Shown: one piece after another, positions 35,263-46,450 of the stretch | Position numbering within the stretch: position 1 is the first letter of the stretch | Layout of the letters: every line of letters begins with the position of its first letter | From: Gordonia zhenghanii | GTDB taxonomy: Bacteria > Actinomycetota > Actinomycetes > Mycobacteriales > Mycobacteriaceae | Length of the DNA: 64,000 bases | Direction of reading: 5' to 3' | NCBI RefSeq assembly: GCF_021738965.1 | Contig: NZ_JAKKOQ010000006.1 | Coordinates: 124,001-188,000 of the forward strand | Notes under the pieces: model-generated | The model's input: only the letters and a program-made list of their open reading frames with translations | Told to the model about the DNA's origin: nothing | Database searches by the model: none | Position numbers and translations under genes: made by a program

Positions 35263-38200
35263 TTGGCTCTCGACCGCCAGTCCACCTCAACCACTGCGGG
35301 TATCATCCCGGGAGCGCCGCACCGCGCTTCATTCGCAAAGATTGACGAGCCACTGGAGGTACCGGGTCTCCTGGACGTCCAGCTCGACTCGTTCGATTGG
35401 CTCGTCGGCACGCCTGAATGGCGCGCCAAGGCGATCGCCCGCGGTGAAGAGAACCCGGTCGGCGGACTCGAGGAGGTCCTCCGCGAACTGTCACCCATCG
35501 AGGACTTCTCGTCGTCGATGTCTCTGTCATTCTCCGAGCCTCACTTCGACGAGGTCAAGGCCTCGATGGATGAGTGCAAAGACAAGGACATGACGTACGC
35601 GGCTCCGCTGTTCGTCACCGCCGAGTTCATCAATAACAACACCGGCGAGATCAAGTCGCAGACCGTCTTCATGGGCGACTTCCCGATCATGACCGAAAAA
35701 GGCAGCTTCATCATCAACGGCACCGAGCGTGTCGTTGTGAGCCAGCTCGTCCGCAGTCCCGGCGTGTACTTCGACGCCACCATCGACAAAGCCACCGAGA
35801 AGACTCTGCACTCGGTCAAGGTGATCCCGGGCCGCGGTGCATGGCTCGAATTCGACGTCGACAAGCGTGACACCGTCGGTGTCCGTATCGACCGCAAACG
35901 CCGTCAGCCGGTCACCGTGCTGCTGCAGGCCCTCGGTCTGACCCGTGAGGAGATCGCCGAGCGCTTCGGCTTCTCCGAGATCCTCATGTCGACGCTGGAG
36001 AAGGACTCGACCGGCAACCAGGACGAGGCACTCCTCGAGGTGTACCGGAAGCTGCGTCCGGGCGAGCCGCCGACCAAGGAGTCGGCGGAGAGCCTGCTGG
36101 AGAACCTGTTCTTCAAGGACAAGCGCTACGACCTCGCTCGCGTCGGTCGCTACAAGATCAACAAGAAGCTCGGCATGACCGACGCTCCGATGTTCGGCGA
36201 GTCGGTTCTGACCCGCGAGGACATCATCGCGACGGTGGAGTACCTCGTGCGTCTGCACGAGGCCGACCTGAACATCACCTCGACCATGACGGTCCCCGGC
36301 GGCGTCGAGGTCCCGGTCGAGGTCGACGACATCGACCACTTCGGCAACCGTCGTCTGCGCACGGTCGGCGAGCTGATCCAGAACCAGATCCGTGTCGGTC
36401 TGTCCCGTATGGAGCGCGTCGTCCGCGAGCGCATGACCACGCAGGACGCCGAGGCGATCACCCCGCAGACGCTGATCAACATCCGTCCCGTCGTGGCCGC
36501 GATCAAGGAGTTCTTCGGAACCAGCCAGCTGTCGCAGTTCATGGACCAGAACAACCCGCTGTCGGGCCTGACCCACAAGCGTCGCCTGTCGGCGCTCGGC
36601 CCGGGCGGTCTGTCGCGTGAGCGCGCAGGCCTCGAGGTCCGCGACGTCCACCCGTCGCACTACGGCCGCATGTGCCCGATCGAGACCCCGGAAGGACCGA
36701 ACATCGGTCTGATCGGTTCGCTTTCGGTGTACGCACGGGTCAACCCGTTCGGTTTCATCGAGACGCCGTACCGCAAGGTCGTCGACGGCAAGGTCACCGA
36801 TCAGATCGAGTACATGACCGCTGACGAAGAGGACCGTTACCTCATCGGCCAGGCGAACACGAACTACGACGCCGACGGTGTCATCACCGATGAGCGCGTG
36901 CTCGTGCGCATCAAGGGCGCCGAGGTCGAGTTCGTTCCTGCTCTGCGGGTCCAGTACCTCGACGTCTCGCCGCGCCAGATGGTGTCGGTCGCGACCGCGA
37001 TGATTCCGTTCCTCGAGCACGACGATGCCAACCGTGCCCTGATGGGCGCGAACATGCAGCGTCAGGCCGTGCCGCTCGTCCAGAGCGAGTCGCCGCTGGT
37101 CGGCACCGGCATGGAACTGCGTGCCGCCGTCGATGCGGGCGACGTCATCATCACCGGCAAGACGGGTGTCGTCGAAGAGGTCTCGGCCGATTACATCACC
37201 GTGATGGCCGACGACGGCACTCGCGACAGCTACCGGCTGCGCAAGTTCGAACGAAGCAACCACGGCACCTGTGCAAACCAGGTTCCGATCGTCGACGAGG
37301 GACAGCGCGTCGAGTCCGGCCAGGTCCTGGCCGACGGCCCCTGCACCGATCAAGGCGAGATGGCGCTCGGCAAGAACCTGCTCGTGGCGATCATGCCGTG
37401 GGAGGGTCACAACTACGAGGACGCGATCATCCTGAGCCAGCGCCTCGTCGAAGAGGACACGCTCACGTCGATCCACATCGAGGAGCACGAGATCGATGCC
37501 CGCGACACCAAGCTCGGTGCCGAGGAGATCACTCGTGACATTCCGAACGTCTCGGACGAGGTCCTCGCCGATCTCGACGAGCGCGGCATCGTGCGCATCG
37601 GTGCCGAGGTCCGTGACGGCGACGTGCTGGTCGGCAAGGTCACGCCGAAGGGCGAGACCGAGCTGACCCCGGAGGAGCGTCTGCTCCGCGCGATCTTCGG
37701 TGAGAAGGCGCGCGAGGTCCGCGACACGTCGTTGAAGGTTCCGCACGGCGAGACCGGCAAGGTCATCGGCGTCCGCGTCTTCAGCCGTGACGACGATGAC
37801 GATCTCGCTCCCGGTGTCAACGAGTTGGTGCGCGTCTACGTCGCACAGAAGCGCAAGATCCAGGACGGCGACAAGCTGGCAGGCCGACACGGCAACAAGG
37901 GCGTCATCGGCAGGATCCTCCCGCAGGAGGACATGCCGTTCCTGCCCGACGGCACGCCGGTCGACATCATCCTCAACACCCACGGTGTTCCGCGTCGTAT
38001 GAACATCGGCCAGATCTTGGAGACGCACCTCGGGTGGGTCGCCAAGGCCGGTTGGAACATCGACACCGAGAAGCTCGAGGAGGAGTGGGCCAAGCGCCTG
38101 CCCGCCGACATGCGCTCGGCCGAGCCGGACACGAACACCGCGACCCCGGTGTTCGACGGTGCGAAGGACGACGAGTTGGCAGGTCTGCTCGGTTCGACCC

Positions 38201-38763
38201 TGCCGAACCGTGACGGCGACGTCATGGTCGGTGCGGACGGAAAGGCGACTCTGTTCGACGGCCGTTCCGGCGAGCCCTTCCCGTACCCGGTCGCGGTCGG
38301 CTACATGTACATCATCAAGCTGCACCACTTGGTCGACGACAAGATCCACGCGCGTTCGACCGGTCCGTACTCGATGATCACGCAGCAGCCGCTCGGTGGT
38401 AAAGCGCAGTTCGGTGGACAGCGTTTCGGTGAGATGGAGTGCTGGGCGATGCAGGCGTACGGCGCCGCATACACCCTGCAGGAGCTCCTGACCATCAAGT
38501 CGGACGACGTCGTCGGCCGAGTGAAGGTCTACGAGGCGATCGTCAAGGGCGAGAACATCCCGGAGCCGGGTATCCCCGAGTCGTTCAAGGTGCTCCTCAA
38601 GGAACTTCAGTCGCTCTGCCTCAACGTGGAGGTGCTGTCGTCCGACGGTGCAGCCATCGAGATGGCCGACAGCGATGACGAAGACCTCGAGCGTGCGGCC
38701 GCGAACCTGGGCATCAACCTCTCGCGCAACGAGAACGCGACCGTCGACGACCTCGCGAACTGA
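35263..38763 (+). CDS. rpoB: DNA-directed RNA polymerase subunit beta
   Basis: The catalytic-core beta subunit, 1166 residues from TTG 35263. This start gives MALDRQST and places GGAAGGA six bases upstream, as in M. tuberculosis where rpoB also begins with TTG; GTG 35245 is an in-frame alternative adding six residues. The rifampicin pocket (about 36517-36600) reads [15 protein letters not shown] then [16 protein letters not shown], with susceptible-type residues at the key Asp, His and Ser. Other marks are [18 protein letters not shown] and [19 protein letters not shown]. It is followed by rpoC after 137 nt. Confidence 0.98.
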   Translation: MALDRQSTSTTAGIIPGAPHRASFAKIDEPLEVPGLLDVQLDSFDWLVGTPEWRAKAIARGEENPVGGLEEVLRELSPIEDFSSSMSLSFSEPHFDEVKASMDECKDKDMTYAAPLFVTAEFINNNTGEIKSQTVFMGDFPIMTEKGSFIINGTERVVVSQLVRSPGVYFDATIDKATEKTLHSVKVIPGRGAWLEFDVDKRDTVGVRIDRKRRQPVTVLLQALGLTREEIAERFGFSEILMSTLEKDSTGNQDEALLEVYRKLRPGEPPTKESAESLLENLFFKDKRYDLARVGRYKINKKLGMTDAPMFGESVLTREDIIATVEYLVRLHEADLNITSTMTVPGGVEVPVEVDDIDHFGNRRLRTVGELIQNQIRVGLSRMERVVRERMTTQDAEAITPQTLINIRPVVAAIKEFFGTSQLSQFMDQNNPLSGLTHKRRLSALGPGGLSRERAGLEVRDVHPSHYGRMCPIETPEGPNIGLIGSLSVYARVNPFGFIETPYRKVVDGKVTDQIEYMTADEEDRYLIGQANTNYDADGVITDERVLVRIKGAEVEFVPALRVQYLDVSPRQMVSVATAMIPFLEHDDANRALMGANMQRQAVPLVQSESPLVGTGMELRAAVDAGDVIITGKTGVVEEVSADYITVMADDGTRDSYRLRKFERSNHGTCANQVPIVDEGQRVESGQVLADGPCTDQGEMALGKNLLVAIMPWEGHNYEDAIILSQRLVEEDTLTSIHIEEHEIDARDTKLGAEEITRDIPNVSDEVLADLDERGIVRIGAEVRDGDVLVGKVTPKGETELTPEERLLRAIFGEKAREVRDTSLKVPHGETGKVIGVRVFSRDDDDDLAPGVNELVRVYVAQKRKIQDGDKLAGRHGNKGVIGRILPQEDMPFLPDGTPVDIILNTHGVPRRMNIGQILETHLGWVAKAGWNIDTEKLEEEWAKRLPADMRSAEPDTNTATPVFDGAKDDELAGLLGSTLPNRDGDVMVGADGKATLFDGRSGEPFPYPVAVGYMYIIKLHHLVDDKIHARSTGPYSMITQQPLGGKAQFGGQRFGEMECWAMQAYGAAYTLQELLTIKSDDVVGRVKVYEAIVKGENIPEPGIPESFKVLLKELQSLCLNVEVLSSDGAAIEMADSDDEDLERAAANLGINLSRNENATVDDLAN

Positions 38764-38782
38764 TCACGCAGGGGAACTCCGT

Positions 38783-38819
38783 TCCCGTGAATCACGGCTC
38801 TGACCACTGATTCACGGGA
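38783..38819 (+). other. Intercistronic hairpin between rpoB and rpoC
   Basis: TCCCGTGAATCA (38783-38794) pairs exactly with TGATTCACGGGA (38808-38819) across a 13-base loop. There is no T-run, and rpoB and rpoC are normally co-transcribed, so processing or partial attenuation is more likely than full termination. Confidence 0.65.
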
Positions 38820-38900
38820 CGGGGTCGCCCCCGGACGACTGACACGACTTAGACCTCGACGCTTTTAGAGCTGATTAGCTTTCTGAGGAAGGGCAATAGA

Positions 38901-41900
38901 TTGCTCGACGTAAACTTTTTCGACGAACTGAAGATCGGTCTCGCGACCGCCGACGACATCCACAAATGGTCGTACGGTGAGGTCAAGAAGCCGGAGACCA
39001 TCAACTACCGCACCCTGAAGCCGGAGAAGGACGGACTCTTCTGCGAGAAGATCTTCGGTCCGACCCGCGACTGGGAGTGCTACTGCGGCAAGTACAAGCG
39101 CGTCCGCTTCAAGGGCATCATCTGTGAGCGCTGCGGCGTCGAGGTGACCAAGGCCAAGGTGCGCCGTGAGCGCATGGGCCACATCGAGTTGGCCGCACCG
39201 GTCACGCACATCTGGTACTTCAAGGGTGTGCCGAGCCGTCTCGGCTACCTGCTCGACCTGGCGCCGAAGGATCTCGAGAAGATCATCTACTTCGCCGCCT
39301 ACGTGATCACGTCGGTCGACGACGAACTGCGTCACGCCGAGCTCTCGACCCGTGAGGCCGAGATCGGTGTGGAGCGCAAGGCGATCATGGACGACCTCGA
39401 GGCCGCACTGGCCGAGCGTCAGACCAAGCTCGAAGCCGACCTCGCCGAACTCGAGGCCGAGGGCGCGAAGGCCGACGCCAAGCGCAAGGTCCGCGACGGC
39501 GGCGAGCGCGAGCTCAAGCGCATGCGTGACCACGCCAACCGTGAAGTCGAGGCACTCGACGAGATCTGGGACAAGTTCACCAAGCTGTCCCCGGGCGAGC
39601 TGATCATCGACGAGCGTCTGTACCGCGAGCTCGAGGACCGCTTCGGCGAGTACTTCGCAGGCTCGATGGGCGCCGAGGCGATCAAGAAGCTCCTCGAGAC
39701 CTTCGACATCGACGCCGAGGCCGAGATCCTGCGCGAGACCATCCGCAGCGGCAAGGGCCAGAAGAAGCTGCGTGCGCTCAAGCGACTGAAGGTCGTCGCC
39801 GCGTTCCAACGGTCGGGCAATGAGCCGAAGGGCATGGTCCTCGAGGCCGTGCCGGTGATCCCGCCGGAGCTTCGTCCGATGGTTCAGCTCGACGGCGGTC
39901 GTTTCGCGACGTCCGACCTGAACGATCTGTACCGCCGCGTCATCAACCGCAACAACCGACTCAAGCGACTGATCGACCTCGGCGCGCCCGAGATCATCGT
40001 CAACAACGAGAAGCGCATGCTTCAGGAGTCGGTCGACGCACTGTTCGACAACGGCCGTCGTGGTCGTCCGGTCACCGGACCGGGCAACCGTCCGCTCAAG
40101 TCGCTCTCTGATCTACTCAAGGGCAAGCAGGGTCGCTTCCGTCAGAACCTCCTCGGCAAGCGTGTCGACTACTCGGGTCGTAGCGTCATCGTCGTCGGTC
40201 CGCAGCTCAAGCTGCACCAGTGCGGTCTGCCGAAGCTGATGGCTCTGGAGCTGTTCAAGCCGTTCGTGATGAAGCGTCTGGTCGACCTGAACCAGGCGCA
40301 GAACATCAAGTCGGCCAAGCGCATGGTGGAGCGTCAGCGCCCCGCCGTGTGGGACGTCCTCGAAGAGGTCATCGCGGAGCACCCGGTTCTGCTGAACCGT
40401 GCGCCGACGCTGCACCGTCTGGGCATCCAGGCGTTCGAGCCGCAGCTCGTCGAGGGCAAGGCGATCCAGCTTCACCCGCTCGTCTGTGAAGCGTTCAACG
40501 CCGACTTCGACGGTGACCAGATGGCCGTGCACCTTCCGCTGTCGGCGGAGGCGCAGGCCGAAGCACGCATCCTGATGCTGTCGAGCAACAACATCCTGTC
40601 GCCTGCGTCGGGTCGCCCGCTCGCCATGCCGCGTCTGGACATGGTGACCGGTCTGTACTTCCTGACCACCCAGAAGCCGGGTGCGAAGGGCGAGTACCAG
40701 CCGGCGAACGGTGACGACGTCGAGCGCGGTGTGTACTCGAGCCCCGCGGAAGCTCAGATGGCCGTCGATCTCGGCACGTTGAGCATGCAGGCGTCGATCA
40801 AGGTGCGTCTGACCGACCAGCGTCCGCCCGCGGACGTCGAGGCTCAGCTGTTCTCGGACGGCTGGCACCGGGGCATGGCGTGGGAGACCACGACCACGCT
40901 CGGCCGTGTGCTCTTCAACGAGCTGCTGCCGCGCGATTACCCGTTCATCGACGAGCAGATGCCGAAGAAGCGTCAGGCCGTGATCATCAACGATCTCGCC
41001 GAGCGCTACCCGATGATCGTCGTCGCGCAGACCGTCGACAAGTTGAAGGACGTCGGCTTCTACTGGGCGACCCGTTCGGGCGTCACCGTCTCGATGTCGG
41101 ACGTCCTGGTTCCGCCTGCCAAGGCCGAGATCCTGGAGCGTTACGAGGAGCGTGCCGACGGGCTGGAGCGCAAGTACCAGCGCGGTGGTCTGACCACCGA
41201 GGAGCGTCGCGACGCTCTGGTCGAGATCTGGAAGCAGGCCACCGAAGAGGTCGGCCAGGCTCTGGAGGACTACTACCCGGACGACAACCCGATCACGATG
41301 ATCCCGAAGTCGGGCGCCACCGGCAACATGACGCAGGTCCGCAACCTGTCGGGCATGAAGGGCCTGGTGACGAACCCGAAGGGTGAGTTCATCCCGCGCC
41401 CGATCAAGTCCTCGTTCCGTGAGGGTCTGACCGTCGCCGAGTACTTCATCAACACGCACGGTGCTCGTAAGGGTCTGGCCGACACGGCTCTGCGTACGGC
41501 GGACTCGGGTTACCTGACTCGTCGTCTGGTCGACGTCTCGCAGGACGTCATCGTCCGCGAAGAGGACTGTGGCACCGAGCGCGGCATCAACGTGCCGCTC
41601 GCGGAGCGACAGGCGGACGGCACGCTCATCCGTGACGCGCACGTCGAGACCTCCGCGTACGCCCGTACGCTCGCGGTGGACGCGGTGGACGCTGACGGCA
41701 ACGTCGTCATCGAGAAGGGCCACGATCTCGGCGATCCGGCGATCGAGGCTCTCCTCGCTGCAGGCGTCACCGAGGTGAAGGTCCGTTCGGTCCTCACCTG
41801 TGCGACCGGCACCGGCGTCTGCGCCTACTGCTACGGCCGTTCGATGGCCACCGGCAAGCTCGTCGACATCGGTGAGGCCGTCGGCATCATCGCGGCTCAG

Positions 41901-42857
41901 TCGATCGGTGAGCCCGGCACGCAGCTGACGATGCGTACGTTCCACCAGGGCGGTGTCGGTGACGACATCACGGGCGGTCTGCCGCGTGTCACCGAGTTGT
42001 TCGAGGCGCGTGTCCCCAAGGGCAAGGCTCCGATCGCCGAGGTGTCCGGCCGCGTCTCCATCGAGGACGACGATCGTTTCTACAAGATCACGATCGTGCC
42101 CGACGACGGCAGCGAAGAGGTCGTGTACGACAAGATCTCGAAGCGTCAGCGCATGCGTGTCTTCAAGCACGAGGACGGCACCGAGCGTCTCTTGGCCGAT
42201 GGTGACCACGTCGAGGTCGGCCAGCAGCTCATGGAAGGTGCTGCCGATCCGCACGAGGTGCTTCGTGTGATGGGTCCGCGCCAGGTGCAGATCCACCTCG
42301 TCAACGAGGTCCAGGAGGTGTACCGCAGCCAGGGTGTGTCGATCCACGACAAGCACGTGGAGACGATCGTCCGCCAGATGCTCCGTCGCGTCACGATCAT
42401 CGACTCCGGTGCGACCGAGTTCCTGCCGGGTTCGTTGACCGAGCGCGCCGAGTTCGAGGCCGCTAACCGGTCGGTCGTCGCCGAGGGCGGGGAGCCGGCT
42501 GCCGGCCGTCCGGTCCTCATGGGCATCACGAAGGCGTCGCTGGCGACGGACTCGTGGCTGTCGGCGGCATCGTTCCAGGAGACGACGCGAGTCCTGACCG
42601 ATGCGGCGATCAACAGCCGCAGCGACAAGCTCGTCGGCCTCAAGGAGAACGTGATCATCGGTAAGTTGATCCCGGCCGGTACCGGCATCGACCGTTACCG
42701 CAACATCCAGGTCCAGCCGACCGAGGAAGCTCGTGCCGCTGCGTACGCGCTGCCTACGTACGACGACACCTACTACAGCCCGGACAGCCCGTTCGGTGCT
42801 CCGAGTGGTGCGGCCGTCCCGCTGGACGACTACGGTTTCGGCGGCGACTTCCGCTGA
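38901..42857 (+). CDS. rpoC: DNA-directed RNA polymerase subunit beta-prime
   Basis: The 1318-residue beta-prime subunit, starting at TTG 38901 after GAGGAAGGG. The N-terminal zinc ribbon has Cys60, Cys62, Cys75 and Cys78. The actinobacterial insertion with a charged coiled coil (about 140-240) is present. The magnesium-binding active site NADFDGDQM places aspartates at 535, 537 and 539. The trigger-loop region and the second zinc site ([13 protein letters not shown]) are intact. A terminator follows at 42872. Confidence 0.98.
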   Translation: MLDVNFFDELKIGLATADDIHKWSYGEVKKPETINYRTLKPEKDGLFCEKIFGPTRDWECYCGKYKRVRFKGIICERCGVEVTKAKVRRERMGHIELAAPVTHIWYFKGVPSRLGYLLDLAPKDLEKIIYFAAYVITSVDDELRHAELSTREAEIGVERKAIMDDLEAALAERQTKLEADLAELEAEGAKADAKRKVRDGGERELKRMRDHANREVEALDEIWDKFTKLSPGELIIDERLYRELEDRFGEYFAGSMGAEAIKKLLETFDIDAEAEILRETIRSGKGQKKLRALKRLKVVAAFQRSGNEPKGMVLEAVPVIPPELRPMVQLDGGRFATSDLNDLYRRVINRNNRLKRLIDLGAPEIIVNNEKRMLQESVDALFDNGRRGRPVTGPGNRPLKSLSDLLKGKQGRFRQNLLGKRVDYSGRSVIVVGPQLKLHQCGLPKLMALELFKPFVMKRLVDLNQAQNIKSAKRMVERQRPAVWDVLEEVIAEHPVLLNRAPTLHRLGIQAFEPQLVEGKAIQLHPLVCEAFNADFDGDQMAVHLPLSAEAQAEARILMLSSNNILSPASGRPLAMPRLDMVTGLYFLTTQKPGAKGEYQPANGDDVERGVYSSPAEAQMAVDLGTLSMQASIKVRLTDQRPPADVEAQLFSDGWHRGMAWETTTTLGRVLFNELLPRDYPFIDEQMPKKRQAVIINDLAERYPMIVVAQTVDKLKDVGFYWATRSGVTVSMSDVLVPPAKAEILERYEERADGLERKYQRGGLTTEERRDALVEIWKQATEEVGQALEDYYPDDNPITMIPKSGATGNMTQVRNLSGMKGLVTNPKGEFIPRPIKSSFREGLTVAEYFINTHGARKGLADTALRTADSGYLTRRLVDVSQDVIVREEDCGTERGINVPLAERQADGTLIRDAHVETSAYARTLAVDAVDADGNVVIEKGHDLGDPAIEALLAAGVTEVKVRSVLTCATGTGVCAYCYGRSMATGKLVDIGEAVGIIAAQSIGEPGTQLTMRTFHQGGVGDDITGGLPRVTELFEARVPKGKAPIAEVSGRVSIEDDDRFYKITIVPDDGSEEVVYDKISKRQRMRVFKHEDGTERLLADGDHVEVGQQLMEGAADPHEVLRVMGPRQVQIHLVNEVQEVYRSQGVSIHDKHVETIVRQMLRRVTIIDSGATEFLPGSLTERAEFEAANRSVVAEGGEPAAGRPVLMGITKASLATDSWLSAASFQETTRVLTDAAINSRSDKLVGLKENVIIGKLIPAGTGIDRYRNIQVQPTEEARAAAYALPTYDDTYYSPDSPFGAPSGAAVPLDDYGFGGDFR

Positions 42858-42871
42858 CCCGCTGAACGACG

Positions 42872-42903
42872 AGGCCCCCACCGCGAGGTGGGGGCCTTCT
42901 CGT
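42872..42903 (+). terminator. Terminator after rpoC
   Basis: AGGCCCCCACC (42872-42882) pairs with GGTGGGGGCCT (42887-42897), closed by a GCGA tetraloop, followed by TCTCGTT. Confidence 0.9.
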
Positions 42904-42958
42904 TCTCCCGGCCACGTCACACTGGTCGAGCGGGCCCACGCTGGTCGAGGCCCCCCTC

Positions 42959-43047
42959 ACGTTGGTCGATCGGAGTCGAGGCCCCTGCCACGTTGGTCGA
43001 GCGGAGTCGAGGCCCCTGCCACGTTGGTCGAGCGGAGTCGAGGCCCT
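42959..43047. repeat. Tandem 31-bp repeat downstream of rpoC
   Basis: Three head-to-tail units of ACGTTGGTCGAGCGGAGTCG plus AGGCCCCTGCC start at 42959, 42990 and 43021 (the last incomplete); two degenerate shorter units precede at about 42920-42958. The core is shared with repeats at 13876, 43530 and 63113. Confidence 0.9.
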
Positions 43048-43060
43048 AGAACGTGTTCTA
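43047..43060. promoter_or_regulatory. KstR-type operator (perfect match) before the SRPBCC gene
   Basis: TAGAACGTGTTCTA fits the KstR cholesterol-regulon pattern TnnAACnnGTTnnA at every fixed position, with six-base inverted half-sites. It lies 10 bp before the ATG at 43071. Confidence 0.65.
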
Positions 43061-43070
43061 CAGTGACGGT

Positions 43071-43517
43071 ATGAGCTTTGTAAATGACAACAGCATCGAG
43101 ATCGCCGCGCCCGCCGACGTCGTCTGGAGCGTACTGACCGATTTCGACGCTTACCGCGAGTGGAATCCTTTCCAACTGGAGTGTTCGACGGCCTTCACTC
43201 CCGGCGCACCGATCGACATGAAGGTGGATCTAGGTCCCGGCGGACCGATGCGCCAGCGGGAGTTCATCGATGAGGTCGACGTCGCGAACCGATGGTTCAC
43301 CTACCGGATGAAGCCTGCACCGTTCGGACTCGTCACCAGCCTGCGCCGACAGACGGTCGTCGAGGTCGACGCCGGGCGATCGAGGTACGAGTCGCACTTC
43401 GAGATCAACGGTGCGCTGTCGGTTGTCGTGAAGGCTCTGTTGGGCAAGTCCATGGTCAGCAAGTTCGCGGCTGCGACGAAGGCACTCGGCGCTCGCTCGG
43501 AGGCCGTGAGTCGGTAG
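43071..43517 (+). CDS. SRPBCC / START-like lipid-binding protein
   Basis: A 148-residue protein of the polyketide-cyclase-2/SRPBCC type: IEIAAPADVVWSVLTDFDAYREWNP at the N terminus, a beta-grip core and a C-terminal helix (VKALLGKSMVSKFAAATKAL). These proteins bind hydrophobic ligands. ATG 43071 was chosen because the family starts directly before the SIEIAAP strand; the in-frame GTG 43053 would lie inside the operator. A perfect KstR-type operator overlaps its promoter region, hinting at a role in lipid or sterol metabolism. Confidence 0.85.
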   Translation: MSFVNDNSIEIAAPADVVWSVLTDFDAYREWNPFQLECSTAFTPGAPIDMKVDLGPGGPMRQREFIDEVDVANRWFTYRMKPAPFGLVTSLRRQTVVEVDAGRSRYESHFEINGALSVVVKALLGKSMVSKFAAATKALGARSEAVSR

Positions 43518-43529
43518 CAGCGGAGCCGC

Positions 43530-43625
43530 TAGCTGGTTGAGCCGGTGAGGAGCGTGGTGACGAGCCGTGTCGAAACCCGGTGCGGTGGGGCGTCAGAGGT
43601 CTCGACCCTTCGACTGAGTCAGGCT
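43530..43625. repeat. Interspersed repeat copy, two orientations
   Basis: GGTTGAGCCGGTGAGGAGCG...GTCGAAACCC reads on the plus strand, followed by GGTCTCGACCCTTCGACTGAGTC, whose complement resembles the same family. The second half overlaps the stop codon of the esterase gene. Confidence 0.6.
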
Positions 43626-44644
43626 CCGATGGACCGGGCGATCATCGGCCACGAGTTGTGGAGGTCGGCGCTGAAGAGACCCCAGGTGTGGACGCCGTCG
43701 TTGCGGTGGACGAACCGGTGGGGGATCCGCAGGCTGTTGAGCCGGTTCGACATGTTCGTCGTGCACCTCAGTGCGACTCGTTCGATCACATTGCCTCCGA
43801 CGAGCCCGCCGCCGTTGCGCAGGAGGCTGCCGTCGACCGGGCCTGCGACGCCGGAGCCCGCGGAGAGGTAGATCGCGGTGCCGCGGAGCTTGCCCGCGTT
43901 GACGATCGGATCGTGGTGTCGCCATTGGGGGCTGCCGGGCGGACCCCACATGTTGGCGACGTTCCCGCCGCCCCGGGAGACGACCGCGGTGTTCGCGAGG
44001 AGCCCGAGGGGGTCGCTGGTGCTCGGGCAGCCGCTGTATGAGGCGACCGCACGCCAGCGCGACGGTGCGTGCGTCACGATGTCGAGGGCCGGGCCCGCCG
44101 TCATGGAGACGCCAGCGAGAGCTTTGACTCCGTTGGTGCGGTAGGCGGCGTCGATCGCTGCCGGGAGTTCCCGGTTGACGTACGTTTCCCATTTGTTCAC
44201 GCCGAGCGCCGGGTCGGCGGAGTTCCAGTCGGTCCACATGGAGAACTTGCCGCCGATCGGCAGGACGACGTTCACTCGCTTTCGCGCGAAGTAGGCGCGG
44301 ACACCGCCGTTGTTGTACCAGGAGATTCCGTCCTCGGCGCCGCCTGCTCCCGGAAGCATGTAGAAGGACGGCAGCCCCGCAGGCTTGCCGCCGGGATGCA
44401 GGACGTGGTTGCCGATCACCCGGTGCATGGACGGCGAGTACACCGAGACGAGGTCGACCTGTGGGCTGATGGGTTGAATGCCGACGACGCGGGGCGCTGC
44501 ACTTGCGACCGGCAGGCCGGGGGCCATTCCGGCGAGCAGCGAGAGCACGGCGGCGACGAGGACGGCTCGCGAGGCGAGACGACGACGCGGCCGCTTCGAA
44601 TCTGTTGTCGAAACTCCGACGGCGGCGCGGGACACAACAACCAT
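43619..44644 (-). CDS. Secreted esterase of the antigen-85/mycolyltransferase family
   Basis: This 341-residue protein has a charged N region (about 15-26), a hydrophobic core and a signal cleavage site likely after ASA (residue 49). The mature domain follows the Ag85 fold: PSFYMLPGAGG..DGISWYNNGG, nucleophile elbow GVSMTAG, and the C-terminal HTWGLFSADLHNSWP in the place of the catalytic His region. Such enzymes attach mycolates to arabinogalactan or trehalose; this member could also be a general esterase. The start is ATG 44642-44644. It is divergent from the polymerase gene. Confidence 0.86.
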   Translation of the reverse strand: MVVVSRAAVGVSTTDSKRPRRRLASRAVLVAAVLSLLAGMAPGLPVASAAPRVVGIQPISPQVDLVSVYSPSMHRVIGNHVLHPGGKPAGLPSFYMLPGAGGAEDGISWYNNGGVRAYFARKRVNVVLPIGGKFSMWTDWNSADPALGVNKWETYVNRELPAAIDAAYRTNGVKALAGVSMTAGPALDIVTHAPSRWRAVASYSGCPSTSDPLGLLANTAVVSRGGGNVANMWGPPGSPQWRHHDPIVNAGKLRGTAIYLSAGSGVAGPVDGSLLRNGGGLVGGNVIERVALRCTTNMSNRLNSLRIPHRFVHRNDGVHTWGLFSADLHNSWPMIARSIGA

Positions 44645-44808
44645 TACTCGACGGTAGGGGCGGTCGGCGTCCCGGCCGAATCGCGTTACACGTTTGTTGT
44701 TCGATCGACGCACGTTCGTCGGTCGAGACCGTTCGGACGAATGCTCGCGCCGTCGACGTCGCACCGCGCGTCCGGTTCGGCCACCGACTCGGGCTACGGC
44801 CTCCTACA

Positions 44809-45954
44809 GTGGAACGCGTGGCAGAGCGCACGGAGCGAGACCGGCCGTCGGCGCGATTCCGATGGCTGCTGCACATCGACCTGGACCAGTTCCAGGTCTC
44901 TGCCGAACGTCTGCGACGAACGGATCTGATCGATATCGCGGTGATCGTCGGCGGTGACGGCGATCCGTCGCACGGTCGGCAGGTCGTGACCTGTGCGTCG
45001 TACGAAGCGCGCGCCGCAGGTGTTCGAGCCGGGCTGCCGATGCCTGCTGCGAAGAAGAAGTGCCCGGATGCAGTGTTCCTTCCACTCGACATGGACTACT
45101 ACACGCAGGTGTCGACTCGCGTGATGGACGTGCTTCGCGAACAGGGGTACCCGGTCGAGGTGTGGGGGTTCGACGAGGCCTACCTCGGTATCGACGGCGG
45201 GGGTATCGACGCCTCGGCCGGCGGGCGGCCCCACGAACGGACGGAGATCGTCGCACTGGCCGATCGGATCCGCCGAGCGGTCTCGGACGCGACCGGTCTT
45301 CCGTGCTGCCTCGGGGTCTCCGACAACAAGCAGCGTGCCAAAGCGGCGGCGGGATTCGCGAAGGCGGCGGTGCGATCGCCCGACGCTGCAGCGGAAGATC
45401 GGGTATTCGTGCTCGACGACGTGAACTGGGCCGAACTGATGGGTCCCCGACCATGTCGTGACCTGTGGAGCGTCGGCCCGAAGACGGCCGCGAAACTCGC
45501 CGACCGCGGAATCGACACCGTGGACCGGCTCCAGGGCGTCGCGCGGGACGACTTGGTCGAGTGGTTCGGTCCGAGCCAAGGCAACTGGCTGTACGTTCTG
45601 TGCCGCGGGGGAGGGGACGATGCGATCGCGGTGGAACCGTGGATCGCGAGATCGCATTCACGATCGCGGACGTACCCCGAAGACCTGACCGATCGCGAAC
45701 AGGTCCGCGCAGCGGCGACTGAGCTGGCCCGCGAAGTGCGTGAGCAGGTCATGAACGAAGGCCGTGTCCCGTTCCGTGTGGGACTCACGGTTCGGACGTC
45801 GACCTTCTACACGCGTACCAAGATGCGGAAGATGGCCGAGCCGAGCACCGAGTTCGCGGCGATCGGCCCGGTCGTCGACGGTCTCGTCGACGCCTTCGAT
45901 CTCGACCGGCCAGTCCGGCTGTTGGCGGTCCGACTGGAACTGCTCGACGTGTGA
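44809..45954 (+). CDS. dinB: Y-family DNA polymerase IV (DinB2/DinP-like)
   Basis: A translesion polymerase of 381 residues from GTG 44809 (GTG 44818 is an alternative). The catalytic aspartates are in HIDLDQF and GFDEAYLG, with VVTCASYEARAAGVRAGLP and CLGVSDNKQRAKAAAGFAK as further conserved blocks, a WSVGPKTAAKLADRG helix-hairpin-helix and a little-finger domain ending RPVRLLAVRLELL. It resembles M. tuberculosis DinB2 (Rv3056) throughout. The family includes polymerases able to insert ribonucleotides. No LexA box was identified upstream. Confidence 0.92.
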   Translation: MERVAERTERDRPSARFRWLLHIDLDQFQVSAERLRRTDLIDIAVIVGGDGDPSHGRQVVTCASYEARAAGVRAGLPMPAAKKKCPDAVFLPLDMDYYTQVSTRVMDVLREQGYPVEVWGFDEAYLGIDGGGIDASAGGRPHERTEIVALADRIRRAVSDATGLPCCLGVSDNKQRAKAAAGFAKAAVRSPDAAAEDRVFVLDDVNWAELMGPRPCRDLWSVGPKTAAKLADRGIDTVDRLQGVARDDLVEWFGPSQGNWLYVLCRGGGDDAIAVEPWIARSHSRSRTYPEDLTDREQVRAAATELAREVREQVMNEGRVPFRVGLTVRTSTFYTRTKMRKMAEPSTEFAAIGPVVDGLVDAFDLDRPVRLLAVRLELLDV

Positions 45955-45967
45955 CGCGACAGCTTGC

Positions 45968-46450
45968 CTAGCGGGGAATCCGTAGCGCGACGAGTCTCGC
46001 CTCGGGGTCGGTGTCGAGGCCGATCCGGTCCCATTCGACGCCCACCTGGACCACGGCGTATGCCGACGTCGGGAAGCGGTCGATGGACCCGTCGGCGTCC
46101 AGAGTCAGCGCGGTCTCGGGCACGCCGGGGAAGTGCCCGACCATCACGACAGTCTCGGCTTCGGCTGGGGCATGGATGCGCAGCACCTCGAGAAGTTCGT
46201 CCGGGGTGCCGCCGTAGATGTCGGCGACGTACTCGGTGGGTGCGTCGATCTCGGCCCGTTCCAGCGTCGAGCGGGTACGGGTCGCCGTCGAACACAGGAC
46301 GGCGTCGACGCGGTAGCCGTCGTCCCGGATCCAGTCGCCTGCGAGCGCGGCCTGACGACGTCCGCGTTCGTTGAGGGGACGCTCATGATCGGCGACGCCG
46401 AGCGGGTAATCGCTCTTTCCGTGTCGGAGCAGGATCAGCGTTCGGCTCAT
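45968..46450 (-). CDS. sixA: SixA-type histidine phosphatase
   Basis: A 160-residue member of the histidine phosphatase superfamily with the catalytic RHGKSDYP (His10) and second histidine in MVGHFPGV. The short length and LNERGRRQAALAGDWI match SixA-like phosphohistidine phosphatases. It begins at ATG 46448-46450 and overlaps the stop of the 89-residue upstream gene, so the two are coupled. The target phosphoprotein is unknown. Confidence 0.9.
   Translation of the reverse strand: MSRTLILLRHGKSDYPLGVADHERPLNERGRRQAALAGDWIRDDGYRVDAVLCSTATRTRSTLERAEIDAPTEYVADIYGGTPDELLEVLRIHAPAEAETVVMVGHFPGVPETALTLDADGSIDRFPTSAYAVVQVGVEWDRIGLDTDPEARLVALRIPR

Noticed and set aside
35527-38349. A 940-residue open frame on the minus strand within rpoB
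   Set aside because: It is a high-GC codon shadow of rpoB; composition is dominated by Asp/Arg/Val/Leu without any domain. The same applies to 40113-42920 in rpoC.
42920-43047. CRISPR array after rpoC
   Set aside because: The units are head-to-tail with no spacers and there are no cas genes nearby.
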